Shown one piece after another: positions 47,787-56,817 of a stretch of 64,000 bases of DNA. The translations under genes were made by a program, and so were the position numbers. Origin of the DNA: Stenotrophomonas maltophilia. GTDB taxonomy: Bacteria; Pseudomonadota; Gammaproteobacteria; Xanthomonadales; Xanthomonadaceae. The notes below the pieces were generated by a model. It worked only from the letters and a program-made list of their open reading frames with translations. It was not told the DNA's origin and searched no databases. Every line of letters begins with the position of its first letter. Within the stretch, counting starts at the first letter, position 1. The stretch lies in contig NZ_LT906480.1 of the NCBI RefSeq assembly GCF_900186865.1, forward strand, positions 2,188,001 to 2,252,000. The letters run 5' to 3'.

Positions 47787-49007
47787 ATGAGCGGAGAGAA
47801 TTCGGTAGCGCCCGGCCATGCCCGGCGAGACCCCGCGTCAATCGGCGTGCTGCCCGAAATCGCGGCACGCGCCGAGGCGGCCATCGCGATCCGCCATGAC
47901 CTGCACCGGCATCCGGAGCTGGCCTTCGAGGAGCATCGCACCAGCGCCCGTGTGGCCGAGCTGCTGCAACAGTGGGGCTATGAGGTCACCACCGGGCTCG
48001 GTGGCACAGGCGTTGTCGGCACGCTGCAACGCGGGCAGGGCGGCCGTCGTCTCGGCCTGCGCGCCGACATCGATGCACTGCCGATCCACGAAGACTCGGG
48101 GCTGGCCTACGCCAGCCAGAACGAAGGGCTGATGCATGCCTGTGGCCACGATGGGCATACCGCCATCCTGCTGTCCGCCGCGCATTACCTGGCCCATCAC
48201 GGCAATATCGACGGCACCCTGCAGCTGGTGTTCCAGCCGGCCGAGGAGACGGGTTCGGGCGCATCGAAGATGATTGCCGACGGCCTGTTCGAGCGCTTCC
48301 CGGTGGACGCGATCTATGGCCTGCACAACTGGCCGGGCGTGCCGGTGGGCCACTTCGGCTTTGTCGATGGCCCGGCGATGGCGTCGTTGGACTGGGCACG
48401 GCTGAAGGTGATCGGAAAGGGTGGCCACGGTGCCGAGCCGCAGGGCAGCGTGGATCCGATTCTGGTCGCCGCGCACATCATCACTGCGCTGCAGAGCGTG
48501 GTGTCACGCAACGTCGATCCACGGCAGATGGGTGTGGTCACCGTCGGCTCGATCCACGGCGGGCAGGCCGCCAATGTGATTCCGGACGTGGTGGAGCTGA
48601 AACTGACCGTGCGCGCCTACCTGCCGGAGGTACGCGACACCCTGCGGCGCCGGGTCACCGGGATTGCCGAGCAGACCGCTGCCGCGTTCGGTGCGCGCGC
48701 CGAGATCGAGTTCCCGCGCGGTTTCCCCAGCGTGATCAACCACCCGCAGCAGACTGCCTACATCCGCGAGGTGGCGCTGCAGGGCTTCGGCAGTGAACAC
48801 GTAGTGCCCGAATTCGCGCCGCGCACCGCCAGCGAGGATTTCGCCTTCCTGCTGCAGGCGCGGCCGGGCAGTTTCGTGTTCGTCGGCAACGGCGACAGCG
48901 CGCCGCTGCACAGCCCGCGCTACGTGTTCAACGACGCCGCAATCGCACCCGCCGCCAGCCTGTGGGCACGGCTGGCCGAAGACTATCTGGTGAAGGAGGT
49001 GGCATGA
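47787..49007 (+). CDS. M20 family amidohydrolase (N-acyl amino acid deacylase), YtnL/SndA-like
   Basis: 406 residues. M20D fold: RHDLHRHPELAFEE, metal-site HACGHDGHT, FQPAEE with the catalytic glutamate, and GKGGHGAEP. It would deacetylate N-acetylated cysteine adducts as the last step of the pathway. Residues 7-16 are encoded by a GTAG-type hairpin at 47805, so the native start may be the GTG at 47847, 20 codons in. The stop overlaps the next ATG. Confidence 0.87.
   Translation: MSGENSVAPGHARRDPASIGVLPEIAARAEAAIAIRHDLHRHPELAFEEHRTSARVAELLQQWGYEVTTGLGGTGVVGTLQRGQGGRRLGLRADIDALPIHEDSGLAYASQNEGLMHACGHDGHTAILLSAAHYLAHHGNIDGTLQLVFQPAEETGSGASKMIADGLFERFPVDAIYGLHNWPGVPVGHFGFVDGPAMASLDWARLKVIGKGGHGAEPQGSVDPILVAAHIITALQSVVSRNVDPRQMGVVTVGSIHGGQAANVIPDVVELKLTVRAYLPEVRDTLRRRVTGIAEQTAAAFGARAEIEFPRGFPSVINHPQQTAYIREVALQGFGSEHVVPEFAPRTASEDFAFLLQARPGSFVFVGNGDSAPLHSPRYVFNDAAIAPAASLWARLAEDYLVKEVA
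47805..47829. repeat. Hairpin repeat within the 5' part of the amidohydrolase gene
   Basis: GGTAGCGCCCGGCCATGCCCGGCGAG, a copy of the element at 37843. In frame it gives the peptide VAPGHARRDP. Confidence 0.6.
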
Positions 49008-49555
49008 GCAGCAACGAACGCTTCTTCTACACCTCGGTGAATGATCCGCTGGCACGGCCTCTGTTCGATGGCCTGGAACAGGAGTACGACAGCCGCTACG
49101 CCGACGTGCGCCGACGCATCGGCGGCAGCGCCCGCGAGGAACTGCAGCGCTACCCGGCGCAGGCCTTTGCTGCCCCGGTAGGTGCCTTCGTGCTGCTGCT
49201 GCGCGATGGCGTGGCGATCTCCGGCGGCGCGTTCATGCCGCACCGCGATCCGGATACCGCCGAGTTCAAGCGGATCTGGACGCTGCCCGGGCTGCGCCGC
49301 CAGGGCATCGCGCGGCGCGTGCTGCAGGAGCTGGAAGACCAGGCGGCGCGGCAAGGATACCGGCGGGTGTTCCTGACCACCGGCTTCCGCCAGCCTGAAG
49401 CGGTTGGCCTGTACCTCAGCCATGGTTACACCGCGCTGTTCGATCTGGATGCGGATCCCGAAACCATTGCGCACCTGCCGTTCGAAAAGCACCTGCGGGC
49501 AGCGGCGCCCGTCATCGTGCCTGCGCAGACCCAGCTGCAAGGAGCCCACGCGTGA
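49004..49555 (+). CDS. GNAT N-acetyltransferase, YtmI/SnaA-like
   Basis: 183 residues. Acetyl-CoA loop LPGLRRQGIARRVLQ (about 100-114) and TTGFRQPEAVGLYLSHGY near 124-141. In the ytmI operon SnaA acetylates the amino group of S-modified cysteine before oxidation. ATG overlaps the amidohydrolase stop (ATGA) and is preceded by AAGGAGGT, a near-perfect ribosome site. Confidence 0.85.
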   Translation: MSSNERFFYTSVNDPLARPLFDGLEQEYDSRYADVRRRIGGSAREELQRYPAQAFAAPVGAFVLLLRDGVAISGGAFMPHRDPDTAEFKRIWTLPGLRRQGIARRVLQELEDQAARQGYRRVFLTTGFRQPEAVGLYLSHGYTALFDLDADPETIAHLPFEKHLRAAAPVIVPAQTQLQGAHA

Positions 49556-51297
49556 GCACGCCTTCGACCGCGCTGAATGGCATTGCAACCCGGCCCGCGC
49601 CAGCGCCCGCGTTGAAGATCGTGCCGGCCCGGCATCCGCTGCAGGTGTTCGGCACAGTACTGGCACTGGCGCTGATCCTGATCGGGTTGCAGTCCGTACT
49701 GGGTAATCCGCGCTGGGGCTGGGGCACGTTCGCTGAGTGGTTCTTCGCACGCCCGGTGCTCGAGGGCCTGGGCCGCACGCTGCTGCTGACCGCGCTCGGT
49801 ACCGGTCTCGGTTTCGCGCTGGGCACCTTGCTTGCGCTGGCCCGCGTCTCTGGTTCGCCGCTGCTGTCGGCGGTGTCGTGGGGCTACGTGTGGTTGTTCC
49901 GCTCGATCCCGCTGCTGGTGCTGTTGCTGCTGCTGAACAACTTGGGCTATCTGTACAGCACCATCGAGCTGGGCGTGCCGTTCACCGGCATCAGCCTGTT
50001 CTCGTACCCGACCACGCAGCTGATCGGTGTGTTCACCGCCGCGGTGCTGGGCCTGACCCTGAACCAGGCCGCGTTCTCGGCCGAGGTGATCCGCGGTGGC
50101 ATCCTCTCGGTCGACCACGGCCAGTACGAGGCCGCGGCCGCACTCGGCCTGCCGCGCGGTCGCCAGGTGCGCCGCATCATCCTGCCGCAGGCAATGCGTT
50201 CGATCCTGCCGGCCGCGTTCAACGATGTGATTGGCCTGGCCAAGAGCACCTCGGTGGTCTACGTGCTGGCGCTGCCGGAGCTGTTCTACACCGTGCAGGT
50301 GATCTACCGCCGCAACCTGGAAGTGGTGCCGCTGCTGATGGTGGCCACGGTCTGGTACCTGGTGATCCTGACCGTGTTGTCGCTGCTTCAGCGGCGCGTG
50401 GAACAGCGCTTCGCGCGCGGCCAACTGCAGCGCGAGCGCTCGGTGTCGCGGGTGTCATCGCCTCCGCGTGTGCAGAGCGATGCCGCGCAGCGCGTGGCCA
50501 ACCGCCCGCGCATCGCCACCCAGGTTGAAGCGGGCGAGGGCGCTGCGGTGTCGCTGCATGGTGTGGGCAAGGTGTTCGGCGATCAGCCGGTGCTGGACGA
50601 CGTGAACCTGGACCTGCGCGCTGGAAGCGTGACGGTGCTGATCGGCCCTTCGGGCGCCGGCAAGTCCACGCTGCTGCGGCTGATCAATCATCTGGAACGC
50701 GCCGACAGCGGCTATGTGACCGTGGGCGGCCAGCTGATCGGCTACCGCCGCGATGGCGACACCCTGTACGAACTGCCCGAGCGCGAGATCCGTCGCCGTC
50801 GTGCCGAAGTGGGCATGGTGTTCCAGGGCTTCAACCTGTTCCCGCACCTTACCGCGCTGGAGAACATCATCGAGGCGCCGATCGCGGTGCGCGGCGTGCC
50901 GCGACCGCAGGCCGAGCAGCAGGCGCGCACGCTGCTGGAACGGGTCGGCCTGGCCGACAAGGCCGATGCGTTCCCGCGCCAGCTGTCCGGTGGCCAGCAG
51001 CAGCGCATTGCGATTGCCCGCGCGCTGGCGTTGCAGCCGAAGGTACTGCTGTTCGATGAGCCGACCTCGGCGCTGGACCCGGAGCTGGTGGCTGAAGTGC
51101 TGAGCGTGATCGAAGAACTGGCCCGTTCGGGTACCACGCTGGTGATCGTCACCCATGAGCTGAGCTTCGCCCGCCGCGTGGCCGACCACGTGGTGATGAT
51201 GGACCAGGGCCGGGTGATCGAGCAGGGCACGCCCGAGGCCCTGTTCGAGCGCCCGCGGCAGCAACGCACCGCCGATTTCCTGGCCAAGACCCTGTAA
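49552..51297 (+). CDS. Fused ABC permease-ATPase for polar amino acid (cystine-type) uptake
   Basis: 581 residues from a GTG overlapping the GNAT stop. The N-terminal half (about 20-290) is a HisM/GlnP-type permease with the EAA-loop AAALGLPRGRQVRRIILPQAMR. The C-terminal half (about 325-580) is an ABC ATPase: Walker A GPSGAGKST, signature LSGGQQQRIAIARAL, Walker B VLLFDEPTSALDPE. Permease and ATPase are separate proteins in B. subtilis (TcyLM, TcyN). A homodimer would give the full importer. Confidence 0.9.
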   Translation: MSTPSTALNGIATRPAPAPALKIVPARHPLQVFGTVLALALILIGLQSVLGNPRWGWGTFAEWFFARPVLEGLGRTLLLTALGTGLGFALGTLLALARVSGSPLLSAVSWGYVWLFRSIPLLVLLLLLNNLGYLYSTIELGVPFTGISLFSYPTTQLIGVFTAAVLGLTLNQAAFSAEVIRGGILSVDHGQYEAAAALGLPRGRQVRRIILPQAMRSILPAAFNDVIGLAKSTSVVYVLALPELFYTVQVIYRRNLEVVPLLMVATVWYLVILTVLSLLQRRVEQRFARGQLQRERSVSRVSSPPRVQSDAAQRVANRPRIATQVEAGEGAAVSLHGVGKVFGDQPVLDDVNLDLRAGSVTVLIGPSGAGKSTLLRLINHLERADSGYVTVGGQLIGYRRDGDTLYELPEREIRRRRAEVGMVFQGFNLFPHLTALENIIEAPIAVRGVPRPQAEQQARTLLERVGLADKADAFPRQLSGGQQQRIAIARALALQPKVLLFDEPTSALDPELVAEVLSVIEELARSGTTLVIVTHELSFARRVADHVVMMDQGRVIEQGTPEALFERPRQQRTADFLAKTL

Positions 51298-51312
51298 CCC
51301 TCAAGGAATGCC

Positions 51313-52290
51313 ATGAGCCCTGCAGCACCCCGTCGCCCCTCACGCAGCACCTTGTTGATCGCAGGCGTGCTGGTCATCGGCATCGCCGGCATCGTCTATT
51401 CGCGCGTGCGCCAGGCCCCGGATGCCGGCGCCGTGGCCGCGACCAGCCTGGCCGGCGCGAACACCGCCATCCTGAAGGGCACGCTCGACCCGAAGGCGCA
51501 GGCCTTGATTCCGGCTGGCTACCGCTTCGTCACGCCGGGGGCGTTCACCGTGGCGACCCATCCGGGGCAGCTGCCGCTGGCCGACTACGGCGCCGACAGC
51601 AAGGACGTAGTCGGCATCGAGCCGGACATCGCGCGGCTGATCGCCGATGCGCTGGGCCTGAAGCTGGTGATCGTGCCGGTGGCGTGGGCCGACTGGCCGC
51701 TGGGGCTGGAATCGGGCAAGTACGATGCGGTGCTGTCGAACGTGACGGTCACCGAGGAGCGAAAGAAGAAGTTCGATTTCTCCAGCTACCGTTACGACCT
51801 GCTGGGCATCTACACGCGCACTGATGGGCCGATCCAGAAGATCGAAAAGCCGGCCGACGTTGCCGGGCTGAAGGTGGTGGTCGGTGCCAGCACCAACCAG
51901 GACCAGATCCTGCGGCAGTGGGACCAGCAGAACATCGCTGCCGGCTTGAAGCCGGTGGAGTACCAGTACTTCGATGACGCGGTGGTCGGCCGGTTGGCGG
52001 TGATCACCGGGCGGGCCGATGTCTCGTTCGAGCCCAATGCCACCGGCGCGTACTCGGCACGCGACGGCAAGGTGCGGCGCGTGGGCCTGTTCCCCGGCGG
52101 ATGGCCGAACGCTGCGGCGATCTCGGTGACCACCCGCAAGGGCAGCGGCCTGGCTGATGCGGTGACGCAGGCGCTGAACACGCAGATTGCCAGTGGTACC
52201 TATGCGCAGGCGCTGAAGCGATGGAACGTGGCCGAGGAGGCCGTGCCGCAGTCGCAGACCAATCCGCCGGGGTTGCCAACGTTGCAATGA
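51313..52290 (+). CDS. ABC transporter substrate-binding protein (amino acid type)
   Basis: 325 residues. N-terminal signal or membrane anchor at about 13-32 without a lipobox. Type-2 periplasmic-binding fold of family 3: GIEPDIARLIADALGLKLVIVP, KYDAVLSNVTVTEERKKKFDFS, LKVVVGASTNQDQIL. Corresponds to TcyJ/TcyK. Last gene of the cluster, 15 bases after the permease-ATPase. Confidence 0.88.
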   Translation: MSPAAPRRPSRSTLLIAGVLVIGIAGIVYSRVRQAPDAGAVAATSLAGANTAILKGTLDPKAQALIPAGYRFVTPGAFTVATHPGQLPLADYGADSKDVVGIEPDIARLIADALGLKLVIVPVAWADWPLGLESGKYDAVLSNVTVTEERKKKFDFSSYRYDLLGIYTRTDGPIQKIEKPADVAGLKVVVGASTNQDQILRQWDQQNIAAGLKPVEYQYFDDAVVGRLAVITGRADVSFEPNATGAYSARDGKVRRVGLFPGGWPNAAAISVTTRKGSGLADAVTQALNTQIASGTYAQALKRWNVAEEAVPQSQTNPPGLPTLQ

Positions 52291-52320
52291 CACCGGGCGT
52301 GGCCCGGGTGACCCCCCGCT

Positions 52321-52348
52321 TTGTAGAGCCAAGCCTTGCTCGGCTGCT
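52321..52348. repeat. GTAG hairpin repeat (GAGCCAAGCC/GCTCGGCTGC type)
   Basis: GTAGAGCCAAGCCTTGCTCGGCTGC. A related, inverted copy occurs at 55574-55603. It separates the sulfur cluster from the convergent glycosidase gene. Confidence 0.6.
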
Positions 52349-55300
52349 TTACCAGCGCGCCTCCAGCGTTTTGAACGGTTTCGCCAGCCGCACACCCTCG
52401 GCATCGAAGTCGGAAACGCTATGCCCATCCACACGCACCGTCTTCGGCATGGTGCGCGCCGGCCACCAGACTTTCACTGCCGTCCCGCTGCGCAACCCCT
52501 TGCCCAGCGTGACCGTCAGCGTGCCGTCGCGCTGCCGCGCCTGCATCTGCAACGTGCCATACGCGGTCGGCAGCCGCTCCACCGCCAACCCATCGCCCGC
52601 CACCCACGACGGCGGCGTGCCCGGCAGCAATGACAACGCATCATCGTCTTCGCGCATCAGCATGCTGAACAGCGTGCGGCCGTACTCGGCACCAATCCAG
52701 GTATGCGGCATGTCGCCCAGGTAGCGGGGGAAACGCAGCCGCGAGTGCACGACCTCGGCCAGTACCTGCCACTCAAGCGGGCGCCGATCATGCAGCAGTC
52801 CCTGCAGCAGCTCATCGGCAACCTGCGGTTGGCCCAGGTGCACATAGCTCAGCACGTTGCGGATCTCATACGGCGTATAGGCGTACAGCGCATCGGGCTG
52901 GCTGCGCTTGCGCACATCCTCCAGATAACGCGCGAAGGTGGTCCGCAGTGCCTCGGCGGGCAGCACGCTCTGCGCACCGGTGGGGTCCAGTGCGATCGAT
53001 ACGCCGGTTGGATCGCCATCGCCCAGGTCGGCCGAGGAGGGAATGAAGTCGATGCCCTTCCACGCCATCGTCGCCCGGATAGAGGCGTGCAGCGCGTCGT
53101 AGAGCAGCGTGTACTGTTCGCGCGCCCAACGGGCGGTTTCATGGTCGCCCAGCGACTCGGCCAGCCACGCGCCGTCGTGCCAGCCCTTCAGTCCCCAGTA
53201 GTCATCCCAGTAGCTGTGGGTGGGCGACGGATAGCCCTCATGGCTGATCGACGGCGCAAGGATGCCCGCGAATCGCTCCGGCGCCGGTTGGTCGGCCTTG
53301 TAGCCGGGCAGCAGCGTGCGCTCGCGCAGTTCCTGCAGGAAGCGCAGCGCCGCTTTCACTTTCGGCAGATAGGCACGTACCGACTCGGGCCCGCCATCCA
53401 GGCGCGCGACATCGGCCACCAACGCCACGTACTGGCCCTGGCTGTCGTACTCGATGTCCGAACCAAAGCCGGTGTTGACACTGCCATCGTCGTTGAGGAT
53501 CGGCGAGACCAGGCCGTTGGCATGCACGCCGTGTTCGCTGTACCAGGCCAGGTAGTCTCGCGCGACGCGTGCTTCGCCCATGCGCAGCAGCACCGCCGAG
53601 GTGGCCATGCCGTCGCGGATGAAAGAGCGGTTGTAGTTGCGGGGCCCGGGCTGCATGGCAGGGCCGGTCTGGTTGATCAGCATGTAGGCGGCCTGCGCGC
53701 GCAGCATGTCGACCAGCGAAGGATCGGGCAGGCGCAGCCCGACCTGGCCCAGCCGTGCCTGCCAGTCCGCGGAGGCCTGCGTGGCCAGGGAATCGAACGC
53801 CGTATTGGCATCGCGGGGCAGCGTGGCCAGATCGAGCGCGGGCGCCTCGGGCAGTGCGCCCTTGCTATCGGCGGTGGCAGTACCCAGCGGGAACGCGACC
53901 ACGATGGCATCGCTGGTTCCCGGCGCCAACGAGACGCGGTAGTTCAACGCAGCCGAGGCAAGACCCTCGTCGTCGCGCGCCTGTTGCGTGGAGGGCAGCT
54001 GGCCGGCAGCGAGGGTCGCGGTGATTTCCGTTGCGCCATCCCTGCCAAACGGCGCCGCGCCGGACGCAGTCACCGGCGTGAGCGACTGCAGCAGCGTGCG
54101 TCCATTGATGCGCACGGCCTGTCCATCGATCGCCACATCGCGGATGGGTGACAGCCCGCCGTTCTGCCACGGTGGATTCATCTGCATCGGGCGCACGATC
54201 AGGCTGAGCGTGCCGTCGATCCTGGTGCCGCCGGTGTTGCGCAGGCGATGACGCAGGAACGTTACCGGCTGGCCGTTGCGCTCGATGGCGAACACTTCAC
54301 TGCGCAGCTCCAGGCCGGGTTGCGGTGACCAGGTAGCGGAGGGCATCGGCTTCCAGCCGTCCCGCAATGCATGCTGCACGTTCTGCCCGGCCGCACCCGC
54401 AGTGCTCCCATCGGCGCTGCGCCAGATCGGCTGCACCAGCGGCGCGCCCTTGAATGCTTCCAGATTGCCGTACTCGTCGAAGATCGATTTCTGTCGCCCG
54501 GCATGCACGCCGACGGCGGTCCAGTAAGTCTGCTGCATCTGCAGCGAGGCCGGGAACAACGCGCGCTGCGCACCACTGGCGGCAATCTGGTACTGCTTCA
54601 TTGGCGTCATCACGGCTTTCGGGCCGAGCAGGCGCAGGCGTGCCACCTTTGGTGCAGATCCATCCACGCTCAGGCGGAATGCACGCACGGCCTGTGCGGA
54701 ATTGGCGGCCAGCCAGCTCTGGCGGTGGCTGGCCGCCTGCGCATCGTGCGCGAGGTCCTGCCACCGGCCCTGTGCATCCTGAACCTGCAATCGGGCAGGG
54801 CCGCGGCTGCCATCAGCCCAGTCGACCACCAGACCAGCCGTCGATTGAGCCTGCGGCAGCGTGATCTCTAACGCATGGGATCCATTTGTCCCGGCCGGAA
54901 TCGGGACGGTGCCGCCGCCTTGCCAGAGCGCTGCTGCCTGCGTTGCATCGATACCGCTGATGCGTGCGCTGAGCGTGCTGTCCAGCGGCTCCATCTCGAA
55001 GATCGACACGCCCCAGTCGGAAGTGCGCTGCGGACTGGCCAGCCGCAGGTAGCGCGCCTGCCGCGGCGCGAAGTAGAGCGTTTCCACATCGCCCAGTGAA
55101 TCGGCCATCGTGTACGCGGTCTGCCACTGCGTGCCATCCAGTGAGGTCTGCAGCGAATAGCCTTCCGGATTGGAGACATCCCAGGTGAGGCGCGCGCCGA
55201 CCAGCAGGGTGGGCGCGCCCAGGTCGATCTGGAACCAGTGGCCGGGGCTGAAGGCGCCGCCGGTCACGGTCTTCGGGTCGCCGTCGATCAGGTGGCCGAT

Positions 55301-55468
55301 TGCCATCGCCGGCACCTGCTGCGAGGAACTGCTGGCCTGCCATTGGCTGCGCGGGGGGAGGGTCTGTGCCTGTGCGCTGGAGGCGAGGGCGGCCAACAGC
55401 AGGGCCGCGGCAGGGCGCAACGGGAAAAGCGGGGTAGAGACCTTGGAGCGTTCGGCGCGCAACGTCAT
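52349..55468 (-). CDS. Exported F5/8-type (discoidin) domain protein with glycosidase-like (alpha/alpha)6 region
   Basis: 1039 residues with a signal peptide (cleavage after AQA, about 35). An N-terminal galactose-binding-like discoidin domain (about 40-165: DPKTVTGGAFSPGHWFQIDLG, RYLRLASPQ) is followed by a beta-rich middle. A six-hairpin helical region (about 590-930) has NRSFIRDGMATSAVLL and GFGSDIEYDSQGQYVALVADVARL, with acidic residues typical of glycoside hydrolase catalytic sites. Family not identified. Nearby genes give no polysaccharide-locus context. Confidence 0.75.
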   Translation of the reverse strand: MTLRAERSKVSTPLFPLRPAAALLLAALASSAQAQTLPPRSQWQASSSSQQVPAMAIGHLIDGDPKTVTGGAFSPGHWFQIDLGAPTLLVGARLTWDVSNPEGYSLQTSLDGTQWQTAYTMADSLGDVETLYFAPRQARYLRLASPQRTSDWGVSIFEMEPLDSTLSARISGIDATQAAALWQGGGTVPIPAGTNGSHALEITLPQAQSTAGLVVDWADGSRGPARLQVQDAQGRWQDLAHDAQAASHRQSWLAANSAQAVRAFRLSVDGSAPKVARLRLLGPKAVMTPMKQYQIAASGAQRALFPASLQMQQTYWTAVGVHAGRQKSIFDEYGNLEAFKGAPLVQPIWRSADGSTAGAAGQNVQHALRDGWKPMPSATWSPQPGLELRSEVFAIERNGQPVTFLRHRLRNTGGTRIDGTLSLIVRPMQMNPPWQNGGLSPIRDVAIDGQAVRINGRTLLQSLTPVTASGAAPFGRDGATEITATLAAGQLPSTQQARDDEGLASAALNYRVSLAPGTSDAIVVAFPLGTATADSKGALPEAPALDLATLPRDANTAFDSLATQASADWQARLGQVGLRLPDPSLVDMLRAQAAYMLINQTGPAMQPGPRNYNRSFIRDGMATSAVLLRMGEARVARDYLAWYSEHGVHANGLVSPILNDDGSVNTGFGSDIEYDSQGQYVALVADVARLDGGPESVRAYLPKVKAALRFLQELRERTLLPGYKADQPAPERFAGILAPSISHEGYPSPTHSYWDDYWGLKGWHDGAWLAESLGDHETARWAREQYTLLYDALHASIRATMAWKGIDFIPSSADLGDGDPTGVSIALDPTGAQSVLPAEALRTTFARYLEDVRKRSQPDALYAYTPYEIRNVLSYVHLGQPQVADELLQGLLHDRRPLEWQVLAEVVHSRLRFPRYLGDMPHTWIGAEYGRTLFSMLMREDDDALSLLPGTPPSWVAGDGLAVERLPTAYGTLQMQARQRDGTLTVTLGKGLRSGTAVKVWWPARTMPKTVRVDGHSVSDFDAEGVRLAKPFKTLEARW

Positions 55469-55573
55469 TACTGGCAGCCTCGCAGGATCGACCGGAATCG
55501 GGCGAGCGCTACGCTAGCAAGGGCTGTAACCGGTTACATGACGCACTGCAGCGCCGCAGGCCGATTCTGTTGT

Positions 55574-55603
55574 AGGCGCAGCCGAGCATGGCACGGCTCT
55601 ACC
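55574..55603. repeat. GTAG hairpin repeat
   Basis: GTAGGCGCAGCCGAGCATGG followed by CACGGCTCTAC, the reverse-oriented relative of the element at 52321. Confidence 0.6.
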
Positions 55604-55636
55604 GGGCCTTGGAGCACATGACACCCCGTCATGCCG

Positions 55637-56713
55637 TTACAGCTCCACCGTCTCCCACCATCGCGTACCCGCCTGCGGCGCCTGCATGTCCAGTGCTTCG
55701 CCCATCATCGGCGTGGCCACCGGCACATTCTTTGCGGCCGCCAATGCCGTGATGCGCTCGAACGGCTGCTGCCATTCGTGCAGGGCCAGGTCGAAGGTGC
55801 CGTTGTGGATCGGCAGCAGCCACTTGCCGCGCAGGTCCAGGTGCGCCTGCAGCGTCTGTTCCGGCTGCATGTGCACGAACGCCCAGCGCGGATCGTAGGC
55901 ACCGGTCTCGATCATGGTCAGGTCGAACGGACCGTATTTTTCGCCGATGGCCTTGAAGCCATCGAAGTAGCCGGTGTCACCGCTGAAGAAAATGCGGAAA
56001 TCATCGTCCTGGATCACCCATGACGCCCACAGGCTACGATCACTGTCGCCCAGTCCGCGGCCGGAGAAATGCTGGCCGGGGGTGGCGGTCAGGCGCAGGC
56101 CATTGGCCTCGGTCGATTGCCACCAGTCCAGCTGTTCGACCTTGCTGGCGTCCATGCCCCAGGCGATCAACTGGTCGCCGACGCCGAGCGGTGCAATGAA
56201 GCGCGCGGTCTTGCCGGCCAGCTGCATCACCGCTGCATGGTCGAGGTGGTCGTAGTGGTTGTGCGAGAGGATCACGCCGGCGATCGGCGGCAGATCGTCG
56301 ATGCTGATCGGCGGCGCATGGAAGCGCGCCGGGCCCATCCACTGCACCGGCGAGGCGCGCTCGGAGAACACCGGGTCGGTCAGCCAGTACTGGCCGCGCA
56401 GCTTCAGCAGGATCGTGGAGTGCCCCAGCCGGAACAGGCTGCGGTCCGGCGCGGCGTCCAGGGTGGCGCGGTCCAGCGGCTGCACCGGAATGGGGTGGGC
56501 CGGGACGGTGCCCTTGGGCTTGTTGAACAGGAACGTCCACCAGATCTCCAGGCCGTCGCGCAGGCCCATCGCTGGACGGGGCAGGGCATTGCGGAACTTG
56601 CCATCACGGTACTGCGGCGACTCGGGAAAGTCGGGGAGGGACCAGGACTTGCAGAAGGTGTAGGCGGTCACGGCGAGGATTCCAAGCAGGAGGACAAGGA
56701 GCAGGCGCTTCAT
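55637..56713 (-). CDS. MBL-fold metallo-hydrolase (NAPE-PLD/RomA-like), membrane-anchored
   Basis: 358 residues. One N-terminal hydrophobic helix (about 2-22), then a metallo-beta-lactamase fold: SHNHYDHLDH with the HxHxDH metal motif, TPGQHFSGRG, FFSGDTGYFDG and LLPIHNGTFD. These resemble N-acyl-phosphatidylethanolamine phospholipase D-like or RomA proteins. Divergent from a TetR gene with two operator-like palindromes between; the hydrolase is the likely target. An in-frame longer start would overlap the operators. Confidence 0.85.
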   Translation of the reverse strand: MKRLLLVLLLGILAVTAYTFCKSWSLPDFPESPQYRDGKFRNALPRPAMGLRDGLEIWWTFLFNKPKGTVPAHPIPVQPLDRATLDAAPDRSLFRLGHSTILLKLRGQYWLTDPVFSERASPVQWMGPARFHAPPISIDDLPPIAGVILSHNHYDHLDHAAVMQLAGKTARFIAPLGVGDQLIAWGMDASKVEQLDWWQSTEANGLRLTATPGQHFSGRGLGDSDRSLWASWVIQDDDFRIFFSGDTGYFDGFKAIGEKYGPFDLTMIETGAYDPRWAFVHMQPEQTLQAHLDLRGKWLLPIHNGTFDLALHEWQQPFERITALAAAKNVPVATPMMGEALDMQAPQAGTRWWETVEL

Positions 56714-56730
56714 GGGTGACGTCCGCTGAG

Positions 56731-56746
56731 TACACTGCACAGTGTA
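56731..56746. promoter_or_regulatory. TetR operator-like palindrome, copy 1
   Basis: TACACTGCACAGTGTA: 7-base arms with a 2-base centre, placed between the divergent hydrolase and TetR starts. Confidence 0.72.
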
Positions 56747-56765
56747 GTTTCGGATTTTCCAAAAG

Positions 56766-56781
56766 TACACTGCCGAGTGTA
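56766..56781. promoter_or_regulatory. TetR operator-like palindrome, copy 2
   Basis: TACACTGCCGAGTGTA, the same half-sites 35 bases (over three helical turns) from copy 1 and 37 bases before the TetR start. Confidence 0.7.
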
Positions 56782-56817
56782 AAATGGAGGCATCCGTTCA
56801 GTTATCCGGTTCCCGCC

